Positions 43,168 to 52,468 of a DNA stretch of 64,000 nt are shown piece after piece; positions within the stretch are counted from its first letter, which is position 1, and each line of letters starts with the position of its first letter. A program made the position numbers and the translations under genes. The notes under the pieces are model-generated. The model did no database searches. It was not told the origin of the DNA and saw nothing but the letters and a program-made list of their open reading frames with translations. This stretch comes from Methyloversatilis discipulorum (GTDB taxonomy: Bacteria; Pseudomonadota; Gammaproteobacteria; Burkholderiales; Rhodocyclaceae): positions 62,001 through 126,000 of the forward strand of contig NZ_JADMJL010000021.1 in assembly GCF_018780585.1 (NCBI RefSeq), in the 5' to 3' direction.

Positions 43168-44376
43168 ATGTCCATCCCGCACACGCGCACCGCCCTCGCC
43201 CTCGTCATCACCGCACTGGTTGCCACCGGCGGCTTTGCCGTCATGCGCGCACAAGCCGACACACCGCCCGCCGCAGCGGCCGCGCCGGCCGCCACCCCGG
43301 TCGAAGTGGCCGAGGTCAGCCGCCAGACCATCATCGACTGGCAGGACTATTCCGGCCGGCTGGAGGCGGTGGATCGCGTCGAAATACGGCCCCTGGTGTC
43401 CGGCACGCTGACCGCAGTGCATTTCCGCGACGGTGCCCGCGTGAAGAAGGGCGACGTGCTGTTCACCATCGATCCGCGCCCCTACGCGGCCGAAGTCGAG
43501 CGCGCACAGGCGCAGCTGGCGGCGACCGAAACGCGGGCCGCCTACACCGCGACCGACCTCGCGCGCGGCCAGCGCCTGGCGGCCGACAACGCGATCGCGA
43601 AGCGCGACCTCGACGAGAAGCAGAACGCCGCGCGCGAAGCCGCCGCCCAGGTCCAGGCGGCGCAGGCCGCGCTGACCGCGGCGAAACTCAACCTCGAATA
43701 CACGCGCATCACCGCCCCGGTGTCTGGCCGCATTTCGCGCGCCGAAGTGACCGTGGGCAACATCGTCGCCGCCGGCGCCGGCACCACGCCGCTGACCACG
43801 CTGGTGTCGATGGACACGATCTACGCCGCCTTCGACGTCGACGAGCAGAGCTTCCTGAAGTACGTGAATCCGGCTCGCGCCGCCGGCGGCGAACCGGTGC
43901 CGGTCTTCCTCGGCCTGGCCGACGAAGAGGGCCATTCGCGCCGCGGCACCGTGGCCTCGGTCGACAACCGGCTCGACACCTCGTCCGGCACCATCCGCGT
44001 GCGCGCCGTGTTCGACAACGCCGACGGCCTGCTGCTGCCCGGCCTCTACGCGCGCATCCGCCTCGGTGGCGGTGCCCCGCGCGAAGCGGTGCTGATCGAC
44101 GAACGCGCCATCGGCACCGATCAGGACAAGCGCTTCGTGCTGGTGGTCGACGAGACCAATCGCACCGCCTACCGCGAAGTGCGGCTGGGCGCGCGTCAGA
44201 GTGGCCTGCGCATCATCGAGAACGGCCTGAACGCCGGCGAACGCATCGTCGTCAGCGGCCTGCAGCGCACCCGCCCGGGCGACACCGTGGCACCGAAGAG
44301 CGTGCCGATGAACCGCGAAAGCCTGGTCGGTGCGCCCGCGCAGCCGGCCCGGCGTGCTCCGAACGTGAAGGCCTGA
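43168..44376 (+). CDS. ceoA: RND efflux membrane-fusion protein (CeoA/BpeE-like)
   Basis: A 402-residue periplasmic adaptor with an N-terminal signal/anchor segment (residues 5-27) and the usual order: first half of the lipoyl domain (SGRLEAVDRVEIRPLVSGTL), helical hairpin around residues 100-165 (Ala/Gln/Leu-rich), second lipoyl half (YTRITAPVSGRISRAEVTVGN), beta-barrel and membrane-proximal domain. It links the RND pump to the outer-membrane channel. AAGGA precedes ATG 43168. It ends four bases before the RND gene. Confidence 0.92.
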   Translation: MSIPHTRTALALVITALVATGGFAVMRAQADTPPAAAAAPAATPVEVAEVSRQTIIDWQDYSGRLEAVDRVEIRPLVSGTLTAVHFRDGARVKKGDVLFTIDPRPYAAEVERAQAQLAATETRAAYTATDLARGQRLAADNAIAKRDLDEKQNAAREAAAQVQAAQAALTAAKLNLEYTRITAPVSGRISRAEVTVGNIVAAGAGTTPLTTLVSMDTIYAAFDVDEQSFLKYVNPARAAGGEPVPVFLGLADEEGHSRRGTVASVDNRLDTSSGTIRVRAVFDNADGLLLPGLYARIRLGGGAPREAVLIDERAIGTDQDKRFVLVVDETNRTAYREVRLGARQSGLRIIENGLNAGERIVVSGLQRTRPGDTVAPKSVPMNRESLVGAPAQPARRAPNVKA

Positions 44377-44380
44377 TGCC

Positions 44381-47300
44381 ATGAACATTTCCAGATTCTT
44401 CATCGACCGACCCATCTTCGCCGGTGTGCTGTCGGTGCTCATCCTGCTGGCCGGCGCGCTGTCGCTGTTCCAGCTGCCGATTTCCGAATACCCGGAAGTG
44501 GTGCCGCCGTCGGTCGTCGTGCGCGCCCAGTTCCCGGGCGCCAACCCCAAGGTGATCGCCGAAACCGTGGCGTCGCCGCTGGAAGAGGCGATCAACGGCG
44601 TCGAGGACATGCTGTACATGCAGTCGCAGGCCAACAGCGACGGCAACCTGACGCTGACCGTCTACTTCAACCTCGGCATGGACCCGGACAAGGCGCAGCA
44701 GCTGGTGCAGAACCGTGTGTCGCAGGCGATGCCAAGGCTGCCGGAAGACGTGCAGCGGCTCGGCGTGACCACGCTCAAGAGCTCGCCCACGCTGACCATG
44801 GTGGTGCACCTGATTTCGCCGGACAACCGCTACGACACGACCTATCTGCGCAACTACGCCGTCATCAACGTGAAGGACCGCCTGGCGCGCATCAAGGGCG
44901 TCGGTGAGGTCGGCCTGTTCGGCTCCGGCAACTACGCGATGCGCGTGTGGCTGGATCCGCAGAAGGTGGCCCAGCGCAACATGACGGCCAGCGACGTGGT
45001 GCGCGCGATCCGTGAACAGAACGTGCAGGTGGCAGCCGGCGTCATCGGTGCCTCGCCGAATTCGGCCGACGTGCCGCTGCAGCTGTCGGTCAACGCGCAA
45101 GGTCGTCTGCAGACGGTCGAGGAGTTCTCGGACATCATCCTGAAGTCCTCGCCCGACGGCAGCATCACGCGGCTGGCCGACGTCGCCCGGGTCGAACTGG
45201 CGGCCTCCGAATACGGCCTGCGCTCGCTGCTCGACAACAAGCCGGCGGTGGCGCTGCCCATCCGTCAGGCGCCCGGTGCCAACGCGCTCGACGTGTCGGC
45301 CGCGGTGCGCGAAACCATGGCCGAACTGGCCAAGGATTTTCCGCCCTCGGTCGAATACCGCATCGTCTACGACCCCACGCAGTTCGTCCGCGCGTCGATC
45401 AAGGCGGTCATCGTGACGCTGCTCGAAGCGATCGCGCTGGTGGTGCTGGTGGTCATCGTGTTCCTGCAGACCTGGCGCGCCTCCATCATTCCGCTGCTGG
45501 CGGTACCGGTGTCCATCGTCGGCACCTTCTCGCTGATGCTGGGCTTCGGTTACTCGATCAACGCGCTGTCGCTGTTCGGCATGGTGCTGGCGATCGGCAT
45601 CGTGGTCGATGACGCCATCGTGGTGGTCGAGAACGTGGAGCGCAACATCGCCGAAGGGCTGTCGGCACGCGAAGCCACCTACCGCGCAATGCAGGAGGTG
45701 AGCGGGCCCATCATCGCCATCGCGCTGACCCTGGTCGCCGTGTTCGTGCCGCTGGCCTTCATGACCGGCCTGACCGGCCAGTTCTACAAGCAGTTCGCGA
45801 TGACCATCGCCATCTCGACGGTGATTTCCGCCTTCAACTCGCTGACGCTGTCGCCGGCACTGGCGGCCATGCTGCTGAAGGGTCACGACGCCAAGCCGGA
45901 CGCGCTGACGCGGGCGATGAACGCCGTGTTCGGCGGCTTCTTCGCGCGCTTCAACCGCTTCTTCAACCGCAGCTCGGAAAGCTACGGGCGCGGCGTCAGC
46001 GGCATGATCCAGCGCAAGGGCGCAGCCATGGGCGTGTATGCCGTGCTGCTCGGCGCAACGGTCGGCCTGTCCTATCTGGTGCCCGGCGGCTTCGTGCCGG
46101 CGCAGGACAAGCAGTACCTGATCAGCTTCACCCAGCTGCCGGCCGGCGCCTCGATCGACCGCACCGAAGACGTGATCCGCCGCATGGGCGAGATCGCGCT
46201 GGCCCAGCCGGGCGTCGAGAACGCGGTCGCCTTCCCCGGTCTGTCGATCAACGGCTTCACCAACAGTTCGAGCGCCGGCATCGTGTTCGCGACGCTGAAG
46301 CCCTTCGACGAGCGCAAGAGCCCGGAACTGTCGGCCGGCGCAATCGCCGCGTCGCTGAACGCCAAGTTCGCCGACATCAAGGACGCCTACATCGCCGTGT
46401 TCCCGCCGCCGCCGGTCATGGGTCTGGGCACGCTGGGCGGCTTCAAGCTGCAGCTGCAGGACCGCGGCGCGCTCGGCTACGCCGAACTGGAAGCGGCCAA
46501 GGAAGCCTTCATCGCCGCCGCAGCGAAGGCGCCGGAACTGGGCCCGACCTTCTCCAGCTACCAGATCAACGTGCCGCAGCTCGACGTCGACCTGGACCGC
46601 GTGAAGGCCAAGCAGCTCGGCGTGCCGATCACCGACGTGTTCGACACCATGCAGATCTACCTCGGTTCGCTCTACGTGAATGACTTCAACCGCTTCGGTC
46701 GCGTCTATCAGGTGCGTGCCCAGGCTGACGCGCCCTTCCGCGCCGAAGCCGCGGACATCCTGGCGCTGAAGACACGCAACGCGAATGGCGACATGGTGCC
46801 GCTGTCCTCGCTGGTCAAGGTGAAGCAGAGCTTCGGCCCGGAAATGGTGGTGCGCTACAACGGCTACACCTCGGCCGACATCAACGGCGGCCCGGCGCCC
46901 GGCTATTCGTCCGACCAGGCGCAGGCCGCGGCCGAGCGCATCGCCGACGAAGTGCTGCCGCGCGGCGTCAAGTACGAATGGACGGACCTGATCTACCAGA
47001 AGATCCTGGCCGGCAACGCCGGGGTCTGGGTGTTCCCGATCAGCGTGCTGCTGGTGTTCCTGGTGCTCGCCGCACAGTACGAAAGCCTCACGCTGCCGCT
47101 GGCCGTCATCCTCATCGTGCCGATGAGCATCCTGGCCGCGCTGACCGGCGTCTGGCTCACCGCCGGCGACAACAACATCTTCACGCAGATCGGCCTGATG
47201 GTGCTGGTCGGGCTGTCGGCGAAGAACGCCATCCTGATCGTCGAATTCGCCCGCGAACTGGAACTGCGCGGACGCGGCATCGTCGAGGCGGCGATCGAAG

Positions 47301-47563
47301 CCAGCCGGCTGCGCCTGCGCCCGATCCTGATGACATCGATCGCTTTCATCATGGGCGTGGTGCCGCTGGTCACGTCGAGCGGTGCCGGTTCGGAAATGCG
47401 TCATGCCATGGGCGTGGCGGTGTTCTCCGGCATGCTGGGCGTCACCTTCTTCGGCCTCTTCCTGACCCCGGTGTTCTACGTGCTGCTGCGCAAGGCCTCG
47501 GGCAAGCGCCTCACCCACGCCGGCCACACGCCGCTGCCCGATGTCGCAGCCGTCGCCCACTGA
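44381..47563 (+). CDS. ceoB: RND multidrug efflux pump, HAE1 family (CeoB/BpeF/MexF-like)
   Basis: A 1060-residue inner-membrane proton-driven pump. It starts MNISRFFIDRPIFAGVLSVL and keeps the 12-helix, two-periplasmic-loop layout; GIVVDDAIVVVENVERN in helix 4 carries the two Asp of the proton relay, with the matching Lys/Thr region near residue 940 (GLSAKNAILIVEFAREL). Sequence character is closest to MexF/BpeF/CeoB, pumps for chloramphenicol, fluoroquinolones and trimethoprim. The four-base gap to ceoA and 14-base gap to the channel gene make an operon. The substrate range is inferred from relatives. Confidence 0.93.
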   Translation: MNISRFFIDRPIFAGVLSVLILLAGALSLFQLPISEYPEVVPPSVVVRAQFPGANPKVIAETVASPLEEAINGVEDMLYMQSQANSDGNLTLTVYFNLGMDPDKAQQLVQNRVSQAMPRLPEDVQRLGVTTLKSSPTLTMVVHLISPDNRYDTTYLRNYAVINVKDRLARIKGVGEVGLFGSGNYAMRVWLDPQKVAQRNMTASDVVRAIREQNVQVAAGVIGASPNSADVPLQLSVNAQGRLQTVEEFSDIILKSSPDGSITRLADVARVELAASEYGLRSLLDNKPAVALPIRQAPGANALDVSAAVRETMAELAKDFPPSVEYRIVYDPTQFVRASIKAVIVTLLEAIALVVLVVIVFLQTWRASIIPLLAVPVSIVGTFSLMLGFGYSINALSLFGMVLAIGIVVDDAIVVVENVERNIAEGLSAREATYRAMQEVSGPIIAIALTLVAVFVPLAFMTGLTGQFYKQFAMTIAISTVISAFNSLTLSPALAAMLLKGHDAKPDALTRAMNAVFGGFFARFNRFFNRSSESYGRGVSGMIQRKGAAMGVYAVLLGATVGLSYLVPGGFVPAQDKQYLISFTQLPAGASIDRTEDVIRRMGEIALAQPGVENAVAFPGLSINGFTNSSSAGIVFATLKPFDERKSPELSAGAIAASLNAKFADIKDAYIAVFPPPPVMGLGTLGGFKLQLQDRGALGYAELEAAKEAFIAAAAKAPELGPTFSSYQINVPQLDVDLDRVKAKQLGVPITDVFDTMQIYLGSLYVNDFNRFGRVYQVRAQADAPFRAEAADILALKTRNANGDMVPLSSLVKVKQSFGPEMVVRYNGYTSADINGGPAPGYSSDQAQAAAERIADEVLPRGVKYEWTDLIYQKILAGNAGVWVFPISVLLVFLVLAAQYESLTLPLAVILIVPMSILAALTGVWLTAGDNNIFTQIGLMVLVGLSAKNAILIVEFARELELRGRGIVEAAIEASRLRLRPILMTSIAFIMGVVPLVTSSGAGSEMRHAMGVAVFSGMLGVTFFGLFLTPVFYVLLRKASGKRLTHAGHTPLPDVAAVAH

Positions 47564-47577
47564 TCCGGAGCATGGAC

Positions 47578-49149
47578 ATGAACACATCATTGAACACGGC
47601 CGACGCCAAGCCGAAGGCCGCCATCGCGAGCAAGCTCGCTCCCACAACGGCCTATCGCTCGCTGCGGACCGGCGCCGTGCTGCTGTCCAGCCTGCTGGTA
47701 CTGGCGGGCTGCTCGGTCATGCAGACCTACGAGCGTCCGGCGGTCGACACGCCGCAGGCATTCAAGGAAGCGCCGGCCGGTAACAAGGACTGGAAGCCTG
47801 CGCAGCCATCTGAAGAACTGGCACGCGGCGAGTGGTGGACGGTGTTCGGCGACGGTCGCCTGAACACGCTGGTCGCGCAGGCGATGGACGCCAACCAGGA
47901 CCTGAAGGCTGCGGCCGCGCGCCTCGCCCAGTCGCGTGCACTGGTGCGCGACGCCCGCTCCCAGCAGTCGCCGCAGGTCGGTGCCGGCTTCGGGCCGACG
48001 CGGCAACGGCAGTCACCGGCGGCACAGGGTCTCGACGACAGCGCGGACGGTCGCGCCCTCACGCTGTGGCGGGCGCAGGCCACCGTCGCCTACGAGGTCG
48101 ATCTGTTCGGCCGCGTGGCCGCCGGCGTCGATGCGGCCAGCGCCACCGCGCAGCAGCGCGAAGCGCTGTTCCGTTCGCTGCAGCTCGCGCTGCAGGCCGA
48201 CGTCGCACAGACCTATTTCCTGATCCGCGAGCTGGACGCCGAACAGGCGCTCTACAGCGGCACCGTGCAGCTGCGCACCGACACGCTGCGCCTGGTGCAG
48301 CGGCGCTTCGACGAGGGAGACGTGAGCGAGCTGGAACTGGCGCGCGCAAAGACCGAACTGGCGTCGGCGCAGTCCGAGTCCTTCGGCGTGTCACGCCGTC
48401 GCGCCAACGCCGAACACGCACTGGCGCTGCTGCTGGGCCGCGCACCGGCGGACTTCGCGCTCGAGCCGCAGCCGCTCGAACGGGTCACGCTCGACATCCC
48501 GCCGGGCCTGCCTTCGGCACTGCTCGAACGGCGACCCGATATCGCCGCCGCAGAGCGCGCGATGGCCGCGGCCAACGCCCGTGTCGGCATCGCGCAGGCG
48601 GCGTGGTTTCCGCGTCTGAACCTGACCGGCGCACTGGGCTACGAATCGTCCGAACTGGGCAATCTGTTCCAGTGGAGCACGCGCAGCTTCGTGCTCGGAC
48701 CGCTGGTCGGCACCGCGCTGACGCTGCCCATCTTCGATGGCGGCGCGCGCGAAGCCGGGTTGGAACGCGCCAGCGCCGTCTATGACGAAGAGGTCGCCGC
48801 CTACCGCCAGACGGTGCTCGGCGCCTTCCGCGAAGTCGAGGACAACCTGGCCGGCCTGCGCATCCTGGCGGAACAGACGCGCACGCAGGACGAGGCGGTG
48901 AGCGCCGCCGCGCGTGCCGCGCAGCTGTCGCAGATCCAGTACCGCGAAGGTTCGGTCAGCCAGCTCGACGTGATCGACGCCGACCGCAGCGTGCTGCTGC
49001 AGCGGCGCATCGCGTCGCAGCTCGAAGGCGAACGTGCGCGCGCCGCCGTGGGTCTTATCCGTGCGCTGGGTGGAGGCTGGCACAGCCGCGCGCCCGCAGA
49101 CATTTCCGACGCAGGGCCGGACCAGCCCCTGCACGCCCGCAATCCCTGA
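47578..49149 (+). CDS. opcM: RND outer-membrane channel lipoprotein (OpcM/OprC/OprM-like)
   Basis: A 523-residue TolC-fold outer-membrane factor. An unusually long signal (lipobox LVLAGC, Cys at residue 45) precedes the channel body with QTYERPAVDTP and GEWWTVFGDGRLNTLV, two repeats of long helices, and the motif LLERRPDIAAAERAMAAANA near residue 310. I chose ATG 47578 because GGAG lies seven bases away; ATG 47572 is also in frame. Residues 16-24 are encoded by a REP-like palindrome, which explains the long pre-signal segment. Confidence 0.88.
   Translation: MNTSLNTADAKPKAAIASKLAPTTAYRSLRTGAVLLSSLLVLAGCSVMQTYERPAVDTPQAFKEAPAGNKDWKPAQPSEELARGEWWTVFGDGRLNTLVAQAMDANQDLKAAAARLAQSRALVRDARSQQSPQVGAGFGPTRQRQSPAAQGLDDSADGRALTLWRAQATVAYEVDLFGRVAAGVDAASATAQQREALFRSLQLALQADVAQTYFLIRELDAEQALYSGTVQLRTDTLRLVQRRFDEGDVSELELARAKTELASAQSESFGVSRRRANAEHALALLLGRAPADFALEPQPLERVTLDIPPGLPSALLERRPDIAAAERAMAAANARVGIAQAAWFPRLNLTGALGYESSELGNLFQWSTRSFVLGPLVGTALTLPIFDGGAREAGLERASAVYDEEVAAYRQTVLGAFREVEDNLAGLRILAEQTRTQDEAVSAAARAAQLSQIQYREGSVSQLDVIDADRSVLLQRRIASQLEGERARAAVGLIRALGGGWHSRAPADISDAGPDQPLHARNP
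47623..47648. repeat. REP-like palindrome inside the coding region of the channel gene
   Basis: The 26 bases have the form ATCGCGAGC-AAG-CTCGCTCCCACAAC, that is, a short palindrome (GCGAGC/GCTCGC) followed by the CTCCCACA tail typical of Pseudomonas-type REP elements. It is in frame within the N-terminal signal region and encodes residues 16-24 of the OpcM-like lipoprotein without breaking it. Confidence 0.6.
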
Positions 49150-49160
49150 GGAGCTAGAGC

Positions 49161-49898
49161 ATGAACACGCAACAGAAAGTCGCCTTCATCACCGGTGGCA
49201 ACCGGGGTATCGGCCTGGAAACCGCGCGCGGCCTCGGCCGCCTCGGCATCGAGGTGGTGATCGGCGTGCGCGACGCAGAGAAAGGCGAAGAGGCTGTCGC
49301 CGCATTGCGCAACGAAGGCATCACCGCCTCGGCCATCGGCTTCGATGCAACCAAGCCGTCGACCTTCCAGGCGGTGTACGACCACTTCGCCAGCCAGTAC
49401 GGCCGGCTCGACATCCTGGTGAACAACGCGGGCATCGCGCTCGGCGATTTCTTCGCGCCGAACGCCAGCACGGTGTCGCAGGACGTCCTGCGCCGCACCT
49501 TCGACGTGAACTTCTTCGCCGTGATCGAACTGACGCAGATCCTGCTGCCGCTGATCCGCCAGGCACCGGCCGGCCGCATCGTGAACCTGTCGTCCATCCT
49601 CGGTTCGCTCGGTACGCACTGCGCGCCGGACTCGCCGATCGCGCCGGCCAAGGAAGTGGCCTACAACGCGTCGAAGACCGCACTGAACGCCTACACCGTG
49701 CACCTGGCGGCCGAACTGGCCGGCACGCCGATCAAGGTGAACTCCGCCCACCCGGGCTGGGTGAAGACCGACATGGGCGGCCCGAACGCGCCGATGGACA
49801 TCGCCGACGGCGGCAAGACCAGCGTGCAACTGGCCACACTGCCGGCCGACGGCCCGACCGGCGGCTTCTTCCACATGGGCGAAGCCCTGCCCTGGTAA
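49161..49898 (+). CDS. Short-chain dehydrogenase/reductase at the end of the efflux operon
   Basis: A 245-residue SDR. The cofactor motif TGGNRGIG is at residues 11-18, NNAG near 90, the catalytic Ser in NLSSILGSLG near 139, and YNASK near 168-172. The character is that of carbonyl-reductase-like SDRs. GAGGAGC precedes the ATG and it is 11 bases after the channel gene, so it is co-transcribed. It may detoxify a carbonyl substrate of the pump or respond to the same inducer; unproven. Confidence 0.85.
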   Translation: MNTQQKVAFITGGNRGIGLETARGLGRLGIEVVIGVRDAEKGEEAVAALRNEGITASAIGFDATKPSTFQAVYDHFASQYGRLDILVNNAGIALGDFFAPNASTVSQDVLRRTFDVNFFAVIELTQILLPLIRQAPAGRIVNLSSILGSLGTHCAPDSPIAPAKEVAYNASKTALNAYTVHLAAELAGTPIKVNSAHPGWVKTDMGGPNAPMDIADGGKTSVQLATLPADGPTGGFFHMGEALPW

Positions 49899-49905
49899 GT
49901 CGCCT

Positions 49906-49932
49906 GCACGCGGCAACTGTGCTGCCGCGTGC
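49906..49932. terminator. Perfect hairpin after the SDR gene
   Basis: GCACGCGGCA and TGCCGCGTGC pair perfectly over ten bases around a seven-base loop, starting seven bases after the SDR stop. There is no T-run on the plus strand, so termination may be partial or the hairpin may protect the 3' end of the mRNA. Confidence 0.6.
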
Positions 49933-50015
49933 CGCGTAACACTTGTGCGCTGCGGCTCGCCTGGCGGCGGGCCGCGCGCTAGATTCGGCGCTCCTGCATA
50001 TCACCGGAGCCCGTC

Positions 50016-50984
50016 TTGAGCCGCCCTGCCATTCTCGTCGCCCGCTACGTCCTGCCTGAGCTAATAGACCGTCTGTCGTCGCATTTCGACGTCGACGCGA
50101 ACCAGGAAGACCGCCTGCTGACGCAGTCCGAACTGATTGCGCGGCTGCAGGGCAAGTCCGGGGTCTTCATCACCGCCAACGAAAAGATCGACGCCGCGCT
50201 GCTCGACGCCTGCCCCGGCCTGCGCGCGGTGTGCACGATGGCGGTCGGCTACAACAACATCGACGTCGCCGCCTGCACCGCGCGCGGCATCCTGGTCAGC
50301 AACACGCCGGACGTGCTGACCGAATCGACCGCCGACTTCGGCTTCGCGCTGATGATGGCGGCCGCCCGCCGCGTCACCGAGAGCGAACGCTTCCTGCGCG
50401 ACGGCCGGTGGACGCACTGGACCTACACGCTGATGAATGGTGTCGACGTGTACGGCAAGACGCTGGGCATCTTCGGCATGGGCCGCATCGGCCAGGCCAT
50501 CGCCCGCCGCGGCGCGTTCGGCTTCGGCATGAAGGTGATCTACCACAACCGCAGCCCGCTCCCGGCCGCCATCGAAACGCCGCTCGGCGCGCGCTGGGTG
50601 GACAAGGACACGCTGCTGCGCGAAGCCGATCATCTGATACTGGTGGTGCCCTATTCGCCGGCCGTGCACCACGCCATCGGCGCTGCAGAACTGGCACAGA
50701 TGAAGCCGACCGCCACGCTGACCAATATCGCGCGCGGCGGCGTGGTCGACGATGCTGCGCTGGTCGAGGCGCTGCGCAGCGGCCGCATCGGCGCCGCCGC
50801 GCTCGACGTGTATGAAGGCGAACCGAAGCTGAATCCGGGCCTGCTCGAAGTGCCCAACGTCGTGCTGACGCCGCACATCGCCAGTGCCACCGGCGCCACC
50901 CGCAAGGCCATGGCCGACCTCGCCGCCGACAACCTGATCGCCGCGCTGACCGGCGGCACGCCGCCGACGCCGGTCAGGCTCTGA
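50016..50984 (+). CDS. D-2-hydroxyacid dehydrogenase (GhrB-like glyoxylate/hydroxypyruvate reductase)
   Basis: A 322-residue NAD(P)-dependent dehydrogenase. The N-terminal catalytic domain is followed by GIFGMGRIGQAIARR (dinucleotide motif, near residue 152), the active-site Arg in TNIARGGVVDDAAL near 235, Glu in the GEPKLN segment, and His in LTPHIASAT near 285. The character is GhrB/GyaR-like. Hydroxypyruvate reduction would suit a serine-cycle methylotroph, but the serine-cycle hpr enzyme is usually of another subgroup, so this may be a general glyoxylate reductase. Start TTG 50016 has a CGGAG site; the end overlaps the convergent gene by 11 bases. Confidence 0.85.
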   Translation: MSRPAILVARYVLPELIDRLSSHFDVDANQEDRLLTQSELIARLQGKSGVFITANEKIDAALLDACPGLRAVCTMAVGYNNIDVAACTARGILVSNTPDVLTESTADFGFALMMAAARRVTESERFLRDGRWTHWTYTLMNGVDVYGKTLGIFGMGRIGQAIARRGAFGFGMKVIYHNRSPLPAAIETPLGARWVDKDTLLREADHLILVVPYSPAVHHAIGAAELAQMKPTATLTNIARGGVVDDAALVEALRSGRIGAAALDVYEGEPKLNPGLLEVPNVVLTPHIASATGATRKAMADLAADNLIAALTGGTPPTPVRL

Positions 50985-51426
50985 GCACGAGCGCTGCCGG
51001 TTCCGGGCCGGCCGGGCACTGCTGTCGCGCGTCAACCTCGGCCAGGAATTCCAGCACCCAGCGGTCGACGCGCGGCAGGCAGCCGGCGAGCGAGTCCTGC
51101 AGTGAATCGAGTTCGAAGTAGTCCGGCTCGTGCAGATAGGGGTGGGTCATCGCGCCCACGTCCGCCGCGTCGTGACTCAGATCGACGACACGATGATCGA
51201 TGTAGTTGTACTGGTGCTGGAAATGGCCGCGCAGCGAACCGCCGAACACGCGGTTCATGAACAGCGAGCCGTAGCGGCAGGAACCGGACAAGTCGACCGG
51301 CACCACCACATTGCGTTCGACCGCCAGCTCGCACCACTTGCGGAACACGAAATCCTTGGCGTGCAGGAAATGCGCGCCGGTACAGGCGAGTTGCCCGGGG
51401 TGACAGGCGTTCCAGTCGGCATGCAT
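50974..51426 (-). CDS. Unrecognised His/Cys-rich protein
   Basis: A 150-residue protein (start ATG 51426) with no signal peptide and no transmembrane segment. It is rich in His and Cys at the N-terminus (MHADWNACHPGQLACTGAHF), with a Tyr/His/Asp-rich middle (QHQYNYIDHRVVDLSHDA, DPYL-like HPYLHEPDY) and four Cys in all besides the terminal one. This may hold a metal site or be a nuclease/hydrolase fold, but I do not recognise a family. A longer start (GTG-type) upstream is possible. Its 3' end overlaps the dehydrogenase gene by 11 bases. Confidence 0.5.
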   Translation of the reverse strand: MHADWNACHPGQLACTGAHFLHAKDFVFRKWCELAVERNVVVPVDLSGSCRYGSLFMNRVFGGSLRGHFQHQYNYIDHRVVDLSHDAADVGAMTHPYLHEPDYFELDSLQDSLAGCLPRVDRWVLEFLAEVDARQQCPAGPEPAALVLRA

Positions 51427-51628
51427 GGTGAGCCCCGGGGCGATGACGGTCGCCCACCGTAGCACGCCGCCGGGCCTGTGCAAGGACGCGCGGTTGAGCT
51501 CGGAAGACCTCAGATTCAAACCGCCAGACTGCGCCAGCCTGTGGGTGGGGTCATCCTACGCCGACAGCGCACAGAGGCAGGATATCTGCCCGCCTTGAAA
51601 CGACCGCCGCTGCCCCTATCTGCGATTG

Positions 51629-52468
51629 ATGACTCCGCTCACCTCCACCCTCGCACTGGCGGCCCTGATCGCGGTGCTGCTGTCTGCCGCACTGTGGCTG
51701 TTCGCCGATCCGCTGCGTACCGCACTGCGCCGGCGCCGCATCCGGGCGCGTCCCTTTCCTGCGAAGTGGCGCCGTCTGTTGCAGCAGAAAATGCCGGCCT
51801 GGCGCGCACTGCCGCCTGACCTGCAGCAGCAATTGCGCCGACGCATCCAGGTGTTCGTCGCGGAAAAGCGCTTCATCGGCTGCGACGGCATGGTGATCAC
51901 GGACGAGGTGCGGGTGCTGATCGCCGCCCAGGCCTGCCTGCTCATCCTGAACCGGCCGACCGACTACTTCGCCGGGCTGCGCGAAATCCTGGTCTATCCG
52001 GGCGCCTTCGCCGTCACCCGCACCGAAACCGATGCCGCCGGCGTGCAGCACGCATGGCGGCGCGTGCATCTGGGCGAATCGTCGTCGCGCGGCCAGGTGG
52101 TGCTGGCCTGGGACGCGGTGCTCGCCGGTGCTGCAGACGCAGCCGACGGGCACAACGTCGTCATCCATGAATTCGCGCACCAGCTCGACCAAGAGAACGG
52201 CGAGGCAAACGGCGCGCCCCCACTACGCGGTGCGGCGCGCGTGGCGCGCTGGGCGGCGGTGATGGGCGCCGCCTACGCGATGCTGCACCAGCAGGTCGCC
52301 GCGCACGAGCCGCCGGTGCTCGACCCCTACGGGGCCTACAGCCCGGCTGAGTTCTTCGCGGTCGCCACTGAAAGCTTCTTCGAGCGCCCGCATCATCTCG
52401 CCGCGGCGCTGCCCGAGGCCTACGCCGAACTGTCGTCCTACTACCGGGTGAATCCGCTGGTGTGGTAG
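51629..52468 (+). CDS. mtfA: MtfA-like zinc peptidase (Mlc titration factor family)
   Basis: A 279-residue zinc metallopeptidase of the MtfA family. An N-terminal hydrophobic segment (residues 6-25) is longer than in E. coli MtfA and may anchor it. The family core is present: VFVAEKRFIGCDGMVITDEVRVLIAAQACLL around residues 72-105 (in two strands), VLAWDAV, the zinc site HEFAHQLD (His180, Glu181, His184) and the downstream Glu in FFAVATESFFERP. E. coli MtfA binds the glucose repressor Mlc and has aminopeptidase activity. The end overlaps the convergent diguanylate cyclase gene by 28 bases. Confidence 0.88.
   Translation: MTPLTSTLALAALIAVLLSAALWLFADPLRTALRRRRIRARPFPAKWRRLLQQKMPAWRALPPDLQQQLRRRIQVFVAEKRFIGCDGMVITDEVRVLIAAQACLLILNRPTDYFAGLREILVYPGAFAVTRTETDAAGVQHAWRRVHLGESSSRGQVVLAWDAVLAGAADAADGHNVVIHEFAHQLDQENGEANGAPPLRGAARVARWAAVMGAAYAMLHQQVAAHEPPVLDPYGAYSPAEFFAVATESFFERPHHLAAALPEAYAELSSYYRVNPLVW

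Noticed and set aside
44252-47647. Very long open frame (1131 codons) antisense to the RND pump gene
   Set aside because: It mirrors the high-GC pump gene exactly and has a His/Arg/Gln-rich composition with no family features; a codon-bias shadow.
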